From assembly GCF_900176515.1 (NCBI RefSeq), contig NZ_FWXV01000001.1:1257612-1321611 (forward strand): a DNA stretch of 64,000 bases, read 5' to 3'. Every line of letters begins with the position of its first letter. Position 1 is the first letter of the stretch. Both the position numbers and the translations under genes were made by a program. Of the stretch, positions 23,905-31,735 are shown piece by piece. This DNA is from Kibdelosporangium aridum. Its GTDB lineage: Bacteria > Actinomycetota > Actinomycetes > Mycobacteriales > Pseudonocardiaceae. Under the pieces are notes generated by a model, which was not told where the DNA came from, ran no database searches, and was given only the letters and a program-made list of their open reading frames with translations.

Positions 23905-24811
23905 CGGGTGAACGTTCGACTTGTACCGAGGCGCCACGGAGCCGCTCTCCGCACTCGCTACACCGCAACCTTGGGTGGAAGGTGCGGCCACAGCCCGCGT
24001 GGGTGAGTCGTAGGGCAGGGCCTTCCGGTGCGTGGAACCAGCGGTGTCCCCAGTCGATCACGGTTGCCACCACTGGGAAGAACGCCCGGCCCTTTTCGGT
24101 CAGGCGGTACACGACCCAGTTCGGTCGTTGCGGGTTCGGCGAAGCGACGAGTACGCCGATATCGCAGAACGTTCGCAGCCGGTCGGCGACGATCGTGGGT
24201 GGCGCGCCCATCCGTTGCTCGAACTCGCCGAAGCGGGTAGCTCCAAGGAAAGCCGCGCCGAGCAACGCCATTGACCAGCGGTTGCCGATCAGCGCCATGG
24301 TCTGGGTGACCAGTTCGGTCGGTCTGCTGCCTGAATGCGCCCGGCGGCGGGTGACTCCGGTGGGGATGCTGCGTTCCCAGCCGCCGCTCGGTCCGAACTT
24401 GCCCCGCACGTCCCGGGCTGCCACGACCGAGTCGCACGCCTCGCAGGCCAGCAGCGGGCTGAAGATGTTGCCGCACTTGCCGTGCCGCATCTCGGGCAGG
24501 TTCGCTTCCGGGTCGTTGACCCACTTCTGCTCCCATGCCCACATCGACAGCAGGATCGGCCACATCTGCCTGCCACGCTTGGTCAGGCGGTAGTGACCCG
24601 ACTCCCGGTTCAGGACGTCTGCCTGCACCAGCCGCGTCAGGCGGGTCGTGAGCACCGCGGTGGAGATCGGGCCCGCGTTGAGCCACTCGTTGTACTGGGT
24701 CAGGCCGTCGGTCAGCGCCAGTTCCACTATCCACAGCGTCCACTCGTCACCGACGATCCCGTTGGTCACGGCGATCGCGTTGGGCCCGCCGGCTTCGAGT
24801 CGGGTGATCAC
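23882..24811 (-). CDS. Tandem HxlR-family transcriptional regulator (two winged helices)
   Basis: 309 residues, about twice a normal HxlR. Unit 1 (residues 12-100) has GDEWTLWIVELALTDGLTQYNEW and LTTRLTRLVQADVLNRES. Unit 2 (about 168-255) has GNRWSMALLGAAFLGATRFGEFEQRMG and VADRLRTFCDIGVLVAS. Each is followed by a zinc-ribbon-like segment, CGNIFSPLLACEAC and CGRTFHPRLRCSEC, so the protein probably acts as an internal dimer with structural zinc. HxlR proteins respond to reactive electrophiles or phenolics. The start is a GTG at 24811 without a clear ribosome site. Direct repeats begin at the start codon and extend into the region shared with the divergent carotenoid oxygenase, a likely target. 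Confidence 0.85.
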   Translation of the reverse strand: MITRLEAGGPNAIAVTNGIVGDEWTLWIVELALTDGLTQYNEWLNAGPISTAVLTTRLTRLVQADVLNRESGHYRLTKRGRQMWPILLSMWAWEQKWVNDPEANLPEMRHGKCGNIFSPLLACEACDSVVAARDVRGKFGPSGGWERSIPTGVTRRRAHSGSRPTELVTQTMALIGNRWSMALLGAAFLGATRFGEFEQRMGAPPTIVADRLRTFCDIGVLVASPNPQRPNWVVYRLTEKGRAFFPVVATVIDWGHRWFHAPEGPALRLTHAGCGRTFHPRLRCSECGERLRGASVQVERSPVKACSGT

Positions 24812-24848
24812 TCTGTTAGTTGTAGCGCATCAACTCTGTTTGTTGTAG
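24810..24848. promoter_or_regulatory. 16-bp direct repeats in the HxlR / carotenoid-oxygenase intergenic region
   Basis: ACTCTGTTAGTTGTAG (24810-24825) and ACTCTGTTTGTTGTAG (24833-24848) differ at one base and are offset by 23 bases, roughly two helical turns. They touch the HxlR start codon and lie upstream of the divergent oxygenase. A tandem-domain HxlR protein could bind such a direct repeat and control both genes. Confidence 0.6.
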
Positions 24849-24971
24849 TAATGGAGGGTGAGCGGGGATCTGGAGATCGGCGGCCGGATCCCGGTCAACT
24901 CGAGCGGTGGCCTCATCGGCGGCAGCACCACGACGTGCGCCAGTTTCGTGGTCAAGGCGTAGGGGAGCAGG

Positions 24972-26474
24972 ATGGACATCGAAATACTGGGCCGTGCACT
25001 GACAACCCTGCCGCCGGACGACGACCACCCGTATCGCACGGGGCCGTGGCGGCCTCAGCACGTTGAGCGTGCCGCGGTCGACCTGGAGGTGATCGGCGAG
25101 ATCCCGGCCGACCTCGATGGTGTTTACCTGCGCAACACCGAGAACCCGGTGCACCCGGCGATGGAGATCTACCACCCGTTCGACGGTGACGGGATGGTGC
25201 ACGCGGTCGGCTTCCGTGACGGGAAAGCCTTCTACCGCAACAGGTTCATCCGTACCGACGGGTTCGTCGCCGAACAGGAAGCCGGGCACGCGTTGTGGGC
25301 GGGCCTGGCCGAAGACCCCGGGCGTTCGCCGAGGCAGACGGGTTGGGGTGCACGCGGCCGGATGAAGGACGCATCCAGCACGGATGTCGTGCTGCACAAC
25401 GGTGTCGCGCTGACCAGCTTCTACCAGTGCGGAGACCTGTACCGGCTCAGCCCGACCACGCTGGAGACCCTCGGCAAAGCCACCTGGAACGGCAAATTCC
25501 CCAGCGACGTAGGCGTTTCCGCGCACCCGAAGTACGACGAGCGCACCGGCGAGCTGATGTTCTTCAACTACAGCACCGAGGCGCCGTACATGCACTACGG
25601 CGTGGTGGACGGGAATGACAACCTCGTCACGTACATCGACGTGCCGTTGCCTGGACCTCGGTTGCCGCACGACATGGCTTTCACCGAGAACTACGCGATC
25701 CTCAACGACCTCCCGCTGTTCTGGGCGCCGGAAGCGCTGGCGAAAGGCAAGTACGCGTCGCGGTTCTACCCGGACATCCCGACTCGGCTGGCGGTGATCC
25801 CGCGGCACGGCACGACCGCGGACATCAAGTGGTTCGAGGCCGACCCGACTTACGTGCTGCACTGGACCAACGCCTACGAGGAAGGCGACGAGATCGTCCT
25901 CGAAGGCTTCTTCCAGACCAACCCCGTGCCTCCGTCCGGCGGTGGCACGCTCTACCAGCGCATGTTCCGTTTCCTGGACAGCAACCAGCTCGGCACGCAC
26001 CTGCACCGCTGGCGTCTCAACCTGACCACCGGGCTGTCCAAGGAAGAGCGGCTGACCGACGTCACCAGCGAGTTCGGCATGATCAACCAGCAGTACGCCG
26101 GCAGGCGACACCGCTACAGCTATGCCGCGACGTCGCCTGCCGGCTGGTTCCTGTTCGATGGCCTGGTCAAACACGACTCGCTGACCGGTTCGGCCGAACG
26201 CTACGAGTTCGGCGAAGGCGTGTTCGGCAGCGAGACCGCGATGGCGCCCCGGATCGGTTCGACGGCCGAGGATGACGGCTATCTCGTCACCATCACCTCG
26301 GACATGAACCGCGACCTCTCCGAATGCCTGATCTTCCATGCGAACGACGTCAGCGCGGGCCCGGTTGCCCGGATCCAGCTGCCTGAGCGGGTCAGCAGCG
26401 GCACGCACTCCACGTGGGCACCGGGTTGCCTGATCTCGGGCTGGGACGATCCCACTACGGCACTGGGCTTGTAG
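24972..26474 (+). CDS. Carotenoid cleavage oxygenase (RPE65/CCD family)
   Basis: 500 residues, full length for the seven-bladed propeller family. Four iron-binding His can be placed: VSAHPKYD, LPHDMAFTENYAI, YVLHWTNAYEEGDEI and SSGTHSTWAPG near the C-terminus. Family landmarks include GVYLRNTENPV and HPFDGDGMVHAV near residues 50-75. It uses ferrous iron and O2 to cleave a conjugated double bond in a carotenoid, stilbene or lignin-type substrate. No carotenoid biosynthesis genes are nearby, so a phenylpropanoid or scavenged substrate is equally possible. An HxlR regulator is divergent. The 3' end overlaps the convergent exporter by 20 bases. Confidence 0.9.
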   Translation: MDIEILGRALTTLPPDDDHPYRTGPWRPQHVERAAVDLEVIGEIPADLDGVYLRNTENPVHPAMEIYHPFDGDGMVHAVGFRDGKAFYRNRFIRTDGFVAEQEAGHALWAGLAEDPGRSPRQTGWGARGRMKDASSTDVVLHNGVALTSFYQCGDLYRLSPTTLETLGKATWNGKFPSDVGVSAHPKYDERTGELMFFNYSTEAPYMHYGVVDGNDNLVTYIDVPLPGPRLPHDMAFTENYAILNDLPLFWAPEALAKGKYASRFYPDIPTRLAVIPRHGTTADIKWFEADPTYVLHWTNAYEEGDEIVLEGFFQTNPVPPSGGGTLYQRMFRFLDSNQLGTHLHRWRLNLTTGLSKEERLTDVTSEFGMINQQYAGRRHRYSYAATSPAGWFLFDGLVKHDSLTGSAERYEFGEGVFGSETAMAPRIGSTAEDDGYLVTITSDMNRDLSECLIFHANDVSAGPVARIQLPERVSSGTHSTWAPGCLISGWDDPTTALGL

Positions 26475-27921
26475 CGCGTACGGATATCCAACGCAGGGCA
26501 ACGGTGCCGAGCGCGATGTGCAGAAGACTGGCCGCCGCGGCGATCACGTGCAGGCCGGTGACGAAGGCCGTCTTGGCTTCCTCGACCAGCACGGGCGCGA
26601 GATCGGGAAGCTGGAGCGTTCCGTCGAGGGTGGGTGCCAGGTCCGGTCCGGAGAGCCGGAACACCAGGGCTGCAAGAGAACCGAGAAGCGCGATGCCCAG
26701 TGCGTTGCCGATTTCGTTGCTGGTCTCCGCGATTGCCCCAGCAGAGCCAGCACGCTCGACCGGCACAGCTCCGACAGCGGTGTCGGCGACAACCGCGAAG
26801 GAGATGCCGTAGCCGACGCCTGCGATGGCCGTTGACGCGATGTACCAGCCGATCCCACCTGTGATCGTGGTGGCGAGCAACAACGACAGACCGGCCGCGA
26901 TGGAGAAGTGACAGACGACGAGCGCAGTTCGTTTGCCGATGCGGTCGACCACGACCGGCGTGACGATGCAGGTGATCGTGAGCACCGCGGCACCAGGCAG
27001 CGCGAGCAGCGCCGCGGACAGTACCGACAAACCAAGGACGGACTGAAGGTAGATCCCCGAGAGGAACGCGGTCGCCGACCACGCCGCCAACGGCACCAGT
27101 CCGGTGATGATCGCGACCGTGAAAACGCGGTCACGGAAGAGCGAGAACTCCATCAACGGATGCTCCAGGCGCTTCTGCCGTCGCGCGAACCACACCAGCA
27201 GCACCACGCCCGCGATGCCCACGGCAGCGGGGCCGAGCGTCAGCCCCTCGGTGGCGGCGTGTTTCAGTGCGTAGATCCCGAGCAGCAGGCCCGCGGCGGA
27301 CAGCACGACACTGGTGACGTCGACTCGACCTGGCCGAGTCGCGCGCACCTCACGCAGCAAGACCGGCGCGAACACCAGGAACACGCCGATGACCGGCAGG
27401 TTGATCAGAAAGACCGAGCCCCACCAGAACTTCTCCAGCAGGACGCCACCGACGACCGGACCGATGGCGAACCCCGCGGCGAACGCGGCAGCGAAGATGC
27501 CGATGGCCTGCGCCCGTCGCCGCGGATCGGCGAACAGTTCGCTCAATACCGCCAACGCCGACGGCAGCAGCGTCGCGCCGGCGACTCCCATCAGCGCACG
27601 CGCGGCGATGAGGAACTCCGCGCTCGGCGCGAAGGCTGCTGCGACCGAGCCGATGCCGAACACGGTCGCGCCGATCGTCAGCAGCTTCAGCCGACCGTAC
27701 CGGTCGCCGATGGTGCCGAACGCGATCAGCAGGGAACCGACCGCGAAGCCGTAGCTGTCCAAGATCCACAGGGCCTGGTCGGCGGTCGGCGTGAGGGCCT
27801 GGCTGATCCGGGGCATCGCCAGGAACAGGATCGACCCGTCCATCGAGACCAGCAGGACCGGACCGAGCAGGACCACGAGGCCAAGCCAGGCCCGCAAACC
27901 AGGGGAGTGCTGTTGAGACAT
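26455..27921 (-). CDS. MFS drug exporter, DHA2 family
   Basis: 488 residues from the ATG at 27921; the frame runs to 27990 without a better start. About 14 membrane helices with VLLVSMDGSILFLAMPRISQAL in helix 1, LLIAFGTIGDRYGRLKLLTIGA (loop 2-3 motif), and ALMGVAGATLLPSALAVLSELF. It resembles proton-driven multidrug exporters such as those for QAC-type cations. It is divergent from the XRE/MmyB regulator, whose probable operator repeats lie in the intergenic region, so it is a plausible regulated efflux unit. Confidence 0.9.
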   Translation of the reverse strand: MSQQHSPGLRAWLGLVVLLGPVLLVSMDGSILFLAMPRISQALTPTADQALWILDSYGFAVGSLLIAFGTIGDRYGRLKLLTIGATVFGIGSVAAAFAPSAEFLIAARALMGVAGATLLPSALAVLSELFADPRRRAQAIGIFAAAFAAGFAIGPVVGGVLLEKFWWGSVFLINLPVIGVFLVFAPVLLREVRATRPGRVDVTSVVLSAAGLLLGIYALKHAATEGLTLGPAAVGIAGVVLLVWFARRQKRLEHPLMEFSLFRDRVFTVAIITGLVPLAAWSATAFLSGIYLQSVLGLSVLSAALLALPGAAVLTITCIVTPVVVDRIGKRTALVVCHFSIAAGLSLLLATTITGGIGWYIASTAIAGVGYGISFAVVADTAVGAVPVERAGSAGAIAETSNEIGNALGIALLGSLAALVFRLSGPDLAPTLDGTLQLPDLAPVLVEEAKTAFVTGLHVIAAAASLLHIALGTVALRWISVRATSPVP

Positions 27922-27970
27922 GCCTTGGACAGTCCGGCAGGACGCGCCCGCCAACCATCCCCGCGCCGTG

Positions 27971-27993
27971 GGTACACCCAGCAGGTACACCCA
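27971..27993. promoter_or_regulatory. Direct repeat in the divergent exporter/regulator promoter
   Basis: GGTACACCCA occurs at 27971-27980 and again at 27984-27993, 13 bases apart, between the exporter start (27921) and the XRE regulator start (28026). It is a candidate operator for the regulator. Confidence 0.4.
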
Positions 27994-28025
27994 CCCGCGT
28001 ACCCGGGCGACATAGGCTCGAAGTC

Positions 28026-28868
28026 GTGGAGAGCCTTGGTGCGTTCCTGAAGAATCGCCGTGATCGAGTCACCCCAGCCGACATCGGACTACGCACGTAC
28101 GGGACCGCCCGCCGGGTGCCCGGACTGCGCCGGGAAGAGCTCGCCCACCTCGCAGGCGTGAGTGCGGGCTACTACACACGCCTGGAGCAGGGGCAGTCCG
28201 AGACCGCCTCCAAACAGGTCCTCGACGCCCTCGCACGGGTGCTGCGCCTCGATCCAGTCGAGACCGTCCACTTGCACAACCTCGCACGGCAACCCGCGAA
28301 TCCAGGGCTTTCCGAACCACCACAAGAACACCCGCACCCGCGCGTCCTCGCGCTGCTGGAATCCCTCGGCGACCGGACGCCTGCGATCGTGCTCGGCAGA
28401 CGCGACGACGTGCTCGCGTGGAACCGTGCCGGACACGCGCTCAAAGCCGAGCACATCCCCTTTGACGCGCCACAGGATCCGACGCACCGGCCGTCGATCC
28501 CACGGATGTTCTTCCTCGATCCGCTCACCCGCGACCTGCACCGCAACTGGGACGAGGTCGCCCGCATCCACGTCGCCTTCCTCCGGCTCACCGCGGGCCG
28601 CTACCCCACGGACGCGCGCCTGGCCGAGCTGATCGGCGAGCTGACGATGCGCAGCGACGAGTTCGCGGCGATGTGGGCGACCGGTGACGTCGCCGACTGC
28701 ACGGTCGGGACCATGCGGCTGCAGCACCCGACCGTCGGCGCGGCGAACGTCGACTACCAGGTGTGGTTGCAGCCCGACAGCCCCGACCATCGGCTGGAGA
28801 TCTACACCCCGAACGACGCGAGCTCGGCGGACGCTCTGCGGCTGCTGACCCAGCAGTTCGCCGAATAG
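28026..28868 (+). CDS. XRE-family regulator with MmyB-like ligand-binding domain
   Basis: 280 residues from a GTG at 28026. The N-terminal helix-turn-helix contains RRVPGLRREELAHLAGVSAGYYTRLEQG, the hallmark of the MmyB-linked XRE subgroup. After about residue 100 comes the PAS-like MmyB domain (LGRRDDVLAWNRAGHAL, RMFFLDPLTRDLHRNWDEVA, YQVWLQPDSPDHRLEIYTP), which in relatives binds a hydrophobic ligand. It probably represses the divergent DHA2 exporter and itself through the repeated GGTACACCCA sites. Confidence 0.9.
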   Translation: MESLGAFLKNRRDRVTPADIGLRTYGTARRVPGLRREELAHLAGVSAGYYTRLEQGQSETASKQVLDALARVLRLDPVETVHLHNLARQPANPGLSEPPQEHPHPRVLALLESLGDRTPAIVLGRRDDVLAWNRAGHALKAEHIPFDAPQDPTHRPSIPRMFFLDPLTRDLHRNWDEVARIHVAFLRLTAGRYPTDARLAELIGELTMRSDEFAAMWATGDVADCTVGTMRLQHPTVGAANVDYQVWLQPDSPDHRLEIYTPNDASSADALRLLTQQFAE

Positions 28869-28946
28869 GGGCTCTCAACTGGGGGTTTGGCACCCTTCGG
28901 GGCCCCGGCTCAACCGCGGAGATGGGCGTATCAGAAAATCATCTGA

Positions 28947-30233
28947 GTGAGCGTGTCATTATGGGCGGTTGGTGAGCGCGGCTCCAGCCATGCACCCCCT
29001 GTGCCCCGAGGTCGCGTGATCCCGCCGCCGGTGCTCTGGACCGTCGTCGTGCTCGGCGTCATCGCCATCGGTTACTACCTGATCCAGGTCTTCGAGGAAC
29101 CCGTAGTCCGGGCACATCAGATCGACCTTTTCGCCTACCGGGTCGCTGGGGAACGCGTCCTGGACGGCGTCTCGCTCTATGACACCCCGCTGATCGGCAC
29201 CACCAAAGGTGTCTTCGAGTTCGTCTACTCGCCGTTCTCCGCCTTGGCGTTCATCCCGGTCGTCGCCCTGTCGGGCACTTGGTTCACCGTGATCGGCAGC
29301 CTGATCAACTTCGCGATCATGGCCGGTGTGGTGTGGCTGGCCTTCAGCTGGCTGGGTTACGTGCGCGACGCCCGGCTCGCGGTGGTCAGCGTGGCCGTCG
29401 CCGGCGTGCTGTTGTGGTGCGAGCCGATCCGCCAGACGGTGATCTTCGGCCAGGTCAACCTGGTGCTGCTCGCGCTCGTGCTGGTGGATCTGGCGTTGCC
29501 GGACCGCGTGCGCTGGAAGGGCGCGCTGATCGGGATCGCCGCGGGAATCAAGCTCATCCCCGCGTTTTTCGTGCTGTACCTGCTGGTCACCAAACGGTTC
29601 CGGGCGGCTGCGGTGGCTGGGGCCGCGTTCGTCGGGACCGTGGTGCTGGGGTTCCTGTTCTTGCCGAAGGACTCGTGGCAGTTCTGGACCGGCGCCTTCC
29701 TCGACCCGGCACGGGTCGGTGTGCCGGACCACCCGGCCAACGAGACGTTGAAGGGCATGATCGCCCGGACCCTCGGCGTAGGCCCGGCGCAGCAGCTGCT
29801 GTGGGTCGCGGTCGCCGGGGCCGTCGCGGTGATCGGCCTCCTGCTCGCTCGCCGGCTGTCGCTCGGCGGCCGGGAACTGGCGGCTGTGCTGGTGTGCGGC
29901 CTGGTGTCGACTGCGGTGTCGCCGTTCAGCTGGCCGCACCACTGGGTGTGGCTGGGCTTGCTGCTGGTGTACCTGCTGCACCTGTCGTTGCGGCGCGGCG
30001 CCGTGTTCGACCGGTTCGCGCTGGCGGTGACCTGGGTGGCCAGCATGGGCGGTGTGCTCCCGCTTCTCGGCGCGCCCGTGCCCACGGTGATGGACTTCCC
30101 GTCGTGGCGCCATCTTGGCGTCATCTATCACAACGTTTACGTATGGCTGGTGGTCGCGATCTTCGTCGTGGTCCTGCTGCGTATCCGCAGGGAGAACGCC
30201 CGGCTGGCCGAGCTGGAGTCAGCGCTGCGGTAA
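28947..30233 (+). CDS. GT87 family polyprenol-phosphate-dependent mannosyltransferase-like membrane protein
   Basis: 428 residues from a GTG at 28947. About ten or more membrane helices. The first extracytoplasmic loop has QIDLFAYRVAGERVLDGVSLYDT, where GT87 enzymes such as PimE keep a catalytic Asp. GQVNLVLLALVLVDLALP and SPFSWPHHWVWLGLLL are other conserved stretches. It would move a sugar from a lipid-phosphate donor to a glycolipid or polymer on the outer face of the membrane; the acceptor is unknown. A strong terminator follows directly, so it is probably monocistronic. Confidence 0.82.
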   Translation: MSVSLWAVGERGSSHAPPVPRGRVIPPPVLWTVVVLGVIAIGYYLIQVFEEPVVRAHQIDLFAYRVAGERVLDGVSLYDTPLIGTTKGVFEFVYSPFSALAFIPVVALSGTWFTVIGSLINFAIMAGVVWLAFSWLGYVRDARLAVVSVAVAGVLLWCEPIRQTVIFGQVNLVLLALVLVDLALPDRVRWKGALIGIAAGIKLIPAFFVLYLLVTKRFRAAAVAGAAFVGTVVLGFLFLPKDSWQFWTGAFLDPARVGVPDHPANETLKGMIARTLGVGPAQQLLWVAVAGAVAVIGLLLARRLSLGGRELAAVLVCGLVSTAVSPFSWPHHWVWLGLLLVYLLHLSLRRGAVFDRFALAVTWVASMGGVLPLLGAPVPTVMDFPSWRHLGVIYHNVYVWLVVAIFVVVLLRIRRENARLAELESALR

Positions 30234-30252
30234 GCTTGGATAATCGCTCGAG

Positions 30253-30280
30253 GAGGCCGTCCACCAGGGCGGCCTCTTTT
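30253..30280 (+). terminator. Rho-independent terminator
   Basis: GAGGCCG (30253-30259) pairs with CGGCCTC (30270-30276) around a 10-base loop, followed by TTTT. It ends the GT87 transcript and insulates the next promoter. Confidence 0.85.
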
Positions 30281-30292
30281 GTTTTGCCTCCT

Positions 30293-30341
30293 GTGGCGCC
30301 ACACGGTTGACATGGCGCCACTATGGCGTCATAGTTGGCGC
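30293..30341 (+). promoter_or_regulatory. Leaderless promoter with palindromic TGGCGCCA boxes
   Basis: TTGACA (30307-30312), a 17-base spacer and CATAGT (30330-30335) place the transcription start at about the ATG at 30342, so the mRNA is probably leaderless. GTGGCGCCAC (30293-30302), TGGCGCCA (30313-30320) and CTATG/CATAG around GCGT (30321-30334) are dyads overlapping the promoter, suggesting autoregulation by the encoded ribbon-helix-helix protein. Confidence 0.55.
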
Positions 30342-30827
30342 ATGGACCTCACGCCATACGTCGAGAGCCTTCGCCAGGAGCTGCTGGCGGCTGCCGAGCC
30401 GGGCGAGGCAACGGCGCTGGCGCAGCGTCTGGCCGCCTCGGTCGTGTCCGCGACCCGCTTGACCATGTTGGATGTCCTGACGGCGGCCATGGACGAGGTC
30501 ACCAGGGAGATGGCGCCGGGTTCGGTCGAGGTCAGGCTCCGCGGGCGTGAACCGGTCTTCGTGGTCACCCCGCCGGAGGTCGACGAGGGACCGGACGAAG
30601 AGCCGGTCGTCGAGCATCAGGTTCCGCTCACCGGCATGGACGGCGCGGTGTCGCGGATCAACTTCCGGCCGCCGGAGCAACTCAAGCAACGCATTGAGGC
30701 GGCGGCCAACCAAGAAGGGCTGTCGACCAACGCCTGGCTGGTCCGTGTGGTCAGCGCGGCACTCGCCGGTGACCAGCGGAAGCGACGCGGGCGCAAGGAC
30801 GGGCACTTCACCGGCTGGGTCGGCTGA
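30342..30827 (+). CDS. HicB-like ribbon-helix-helix protein
   Basis: 161 residues from the ATG at 30342, which coincides with the predicted transcription start; a frame open to 30279 would include the promoter. The N-terminal half (MDLTPYVESLRQELLAAAEPGEATALAQRLAASV) is helical. A middle acidic linker precedes a C-terminal ribbon-helix-helix motif, AVSRINFRPPEQLKQRIEAAANQEGLSTNAWLVRVVSAAL. The tail is basic. Actinomycete relatives are annotated as HicB-family antitoxin-like proteins and are commonly followed, as here, by a DUF4097 protein. No HicA toxin is adjacent. It is probably a DNA-binding autoregulator. Confidence 0.75.
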   Translation: MDLTPYVESLRQELLAAAEPGEATALAQRLAASVVSATRLTMLDVLTAAMDEVTREMAPGSVEVRLRGREPVFVVTPPEVDEGPDEEPVVEHQVPLTGMDGAVSRINFRPPEQLKQRIEAAANQEGLSTNAWLVRVVSAALAGDQRKRRGRKDGHFTGWVG

Positions 30828-30865
30828 GCCGCCCGCCGCCACACACGAACATGGGGAGATTTGTC

Positions 30866-31702
30866 ATGCCCACATTCGCCACGCCTGAGCCGATCACGGC
30901 CAGGTTGACCACCGGTGGTGCCCAGGTGCGGATCGCCGCGAGCGAGCGGTCGGACACGGTGGTGCTGGTCGAGCCGGTCAATGCGGCGAGCAAGACGGAC
31001 GCGAAGGTGGTCGAGAAGACGAAGGTCGAATTTTCCGCCGGTGCGCTGTCGGTCGAGACGGTCAAAGCGGGGGACCAGGCCGGGTCGGTCGCCATCACGA
31101 TCGAACTGCCGGTCGGTTCCAAACTGGTGCTGAACACGGCGTGGACGGACGTGCACAGTGATGGCCTGCTCGGCGACTGTGAACTGCACATGGCATCGGG
31201 GCGAGTGGAGCTTGACCGGATCGCCGCGCTGCGCGGGAACCTCGCGGCCGGTTCGGTCGAGGTCGGGCACATCGCGGGGACCGTCGACATCGAGGGCGGC
31301 GCGGCTTCGGTGCGGATCGGTGAGGTCGAGGGTGTCGTGCGGTACCAAGGATCGAGCGGAGAGGTCTGGGTCGGGCATGCCTTGTCCGACGTGGATCTCA
31401 GTGGCTCCGGCGGCAGGTTCGACATCGACTGTGCTGAGAGCAGTGTCGTCGCCAGGGGGAGCGACTGTCCTATCCGGGTCGGCCAGATGACGCGTGGCCA
31501 GGCGGAGTTGTTGAACGCCTCCGGCGGCATCGAGGTCGGCATCAGCGAGGGCACCGTTGCCTGGGTGGACGCCAAGAGCACGAAAGGTGCGGTGCGCAGC
31601 GCTCTTCCGTCGCAGGACAACGCCGATGGGTTCGACAACAAGGTCAAGATCTACGCCCGTACCCGGCTCGACGACATCGTCATCCATCGCGCCACTCACT
31701 AG
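30866..31702 (+). CDS. DUF4097 family beta-strand repeat protein
   Basis: About 278 residues from the ATG at 30866, which has GGGGAG nearby; an ATG at 30851 overlaps that site. The protein is made of short repeating beta-strands with alternating Gly and Val, such as LGDCELHMASGRVELDRIAALRGNLAAGSVEVGHIAGTVDIEGGAASVRIGEVEG described here only as a pattern. This is typical of DUF4097 right-handed beta-helix-like adhesin folds. There is no signal peptide. It is in an operon with the HicB-like gene (38 bases apart), a pairing frequent in Streptomyces and relatives. Function unknown. Confidence 0.8.
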   Translation: MPTFATPEPITARLTTGGAQVRIAASERSDTVVLVEPVNAASKTDAKVVEKTKVEFSAGALSVETVKAGDQAGSVAITIELPVGSKLVLNTAWTDVHSDGLLGDCELHMASGRVELDRIAALRGNLAAGSVEVGHIAGTVDIEGGAASVRIGEVEGVVRYQGSSGEVWVGHALSDVDLSGSGGRFDIDCAESSVVARGSDCPIRVGQMTRGQAELLNASGGIEVGISEGTVAWVDAKSTKGAVRSALPSQDNADGFDNKVKIYARTRLDDIVIHRATH

Positions 31703-31735
31703 AACGTGTATACGCATACCTATATGCTGTGATCT

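Noticed and set aside
28947..30233. The GT87 enzyme as a glycosyltransferase for the peptide
   Set aside because: It is more than 7 kb from the cluster, ends at its own terminator, and is separated by unrelated genes.
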